A stretch of 64,000 nucleotides of DNA from Aphrocallistes beatrix (taxonomy: Eukaryota; Porifera; Hexactinellida; Sceptrulophora; Aphrocallistidae): positions 4,859,925-4,923,924 of the forward strand of contig OY725488.1 of NCBI GenBank assembly GCA_963281255.1, read 5' to 3'. The notes below the pieces were generated by a model. It was not told where the DNA came from and did no database searches. It saw only the letters and a program-made list of their open reading frames with translations. Made by a program: the position numbers and the translations under genes. Every line of letters begins with the position of its first letter. The first letter of the stretch is position 1. Below, in pieces: positions 62,961-64,000 of this stretch.

Positions 62961-64000
62961 CAGGGTGTAACATATGTAATGACCGGTTAGTTTAATCATC
63001 ATTACTCTCAAACCACAAGCTTGACTCCTTGACTAATAGCCATAATATAATATACTATATATTATTTTGCATTTTGAAAGTGATCCAACCTTATTTTTCT
63101 TATTTACCATCTTATTTTTTTTATTTTATCAAATAACACTAGAGGCACAAAAATGTATTTTAAAGATTTTGCAATTGCTGTTCGTTCTAGGGCAATTGGA
63201 ATAATGGAAATGGGAGAGTTAAAGAAAAATGTTGCTAAAAGACTTGGTGTTGGAGAACGGACCGTTCGGAGTTGGTGGTGCGCACACAAATCCCACAAAT
63301 CGTTACAGTCCAAGCATAAATCTGGACGTGTTCCTTCCATTAAACTGGGGGCAAAGATCACTATTCAAAATCCCTCGGAAAGAGACGTCACTCAACGCAA
63401 AAATGGCGAGGAGATTGAGGAATAGGGGTTATACTATCTCCCACCAAACAGTTTTTCGCTATTTGAGCAAATCTCTCACGGCTAGAGCATACAAGCGGCC
63501 TAAAAACCCCTTCTCTCCCAGAAAAATATTCGGACCGTCTATTATTCGCTCAAAATCACGTTTCATAGACCGTGGAACAATGGAAAAGAGTTCTATGGTC
63601 TGACGAATCCCCATTTGAACTATTCCCACCAACTAATCGGCAAAATGACCGAGTATGGGCAAAGAGTTCTGGTAATATTGAACCCGTCGTTAGAAAAAAA
63701 TTTCCAGGCCGTGTTATGGTGTGGGGAATGATGTCGCACAGTGTGCTATCGGAATTGCACATAATCCCTCAAGGTAAAACTGTGAATCCAGCTTACTACT
63801 GCGACAACATTCTAGCGAAAACTTGCAAAGATGCGCTATCAAGAAAGAAAACCACAGGCACAACTTTACTACGGGCCATGACATCAAACATGTCCGAAAT
63901 AATATTTATACAAGATGGAGCCCCTGCTCACACAGCCAAATCGACTCAGAAATTGTGTGCCGAGATCTTTCCGTCCTTTTAAAAAAAGATCGAGTGACCT
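62961..64000 (+). mobile_element. Tc1-like element, runs off the window
   Basis: Left end CAGGGTGTAACATATGTAAT after TA at 62959-62960. The right end lies beyond the window. Sits in the BCKDHA intron in sense orientation. Confidence 0.8.
63153..64000 (+). pseudogene. Tc1-like transposase, frameshifted, 3' end outside
   Basis: Helix-turn-helix NVAKRLGVGERTVRSWW (~63230), a frame change near 63370, then MARRLRNRGYTISHQTVFRYL (second DNA-binding region). After another change near 63560 comes VLWSDESPFELF (first Asp, ~63600), GRVMVWGMMS and FIQDGAPAHTAKS (second Asp, ~63910). A third change at the A-run near 63980 lies before the expected PDLNPIE-type Glu motif, which is past the window end. Three indels make it inactive. 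Confidence 0.85.

Noticed and set aside
1..64000. CRISPR arrays, operons, rRNA genes
   Set aside because: Tandem arrays here lack unique spacers, and genes have introns; nothing prokaryotic or ribosomal seen.

Overview
The window looks like a repeat-dominated stretch of an invertebrate animal genome. It is AT-rich, its genes are split by spliceosomal introns, and it carries Tc1/mariner, pogo/Tigger, hAT, P, Ginger, Mutator-like, Harbinger and TTAA-type DNA transposons, an L2/CR1-type LINE and Ty3/gypsy fragments. The species cannot be fixed from sequence alone; an arthropod-like animal is plausible. Only two stretches look like host coding sequence: the first coding exon of mitochondrial branched-chain keto-acid dehydrogenase E1-alpha (60686-60988, +) and an isolated ankyrin-repeat exon (50625-50937, -).

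Layout. 1-2000 is a ~42-bp minisatellite cut by several small transposons. 2214-3867 is a dead Tigger. 3871-6892 holds two reverse copies of a dispersed ~0.6-kb repeat, one broken by a 403-codon hAT-like reading frame. I call this repeat the CRE-bearing unit (CBU): it carries TGACGTCA and TGACTCA sites and a GC-rich tail of hairpins. 8008-8510 is a near loop-free palindrome, followed by a 200-base gap. 9110-17499 is the best-resolved nest: a Mutator-like element sits in a CBU, a 4.87-kb Ginger transposon sits in the Mutator-like element, and a hAT MITE sits beside it; target-site duplications can be read for all three. 17778-29010 is CBU copies interleaved with dead gypsy, hAT, THAP-like and mariner pieces. 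29014-33076 is a Tc1-like element holding a dead P-element transposase. 33632-36532 is a hAT element. 36533-47915 is mostly small non-autonomous elements plus an L2-type LINE. 47937-50070 is a mariner with a Tc1 inside it. 51047-60050 is a nest of TTAA-flanked palindromic elements interrupted by an apparently intact two-gene Harbinger transposon (53277-56563). 60686-60988 is the host exon, and its intron runs to the window end through more CBU copies and a broken Tc1.

How it fits together. The order of insertion can be read in many places. CBUs are the old substrate, with TA-, TTAA- and 8-bp-target elements landing in their AT-rich junctions. CBUs repeatedly occur as tail-to-tail inverted pairs around unrelated cargo, including the ankyrin exon. 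The Harbinger (both proteins open, terminal arrays present) and the Ginger gene (nine exons with consistent phases but small indels) are the elements nearest to an active state.
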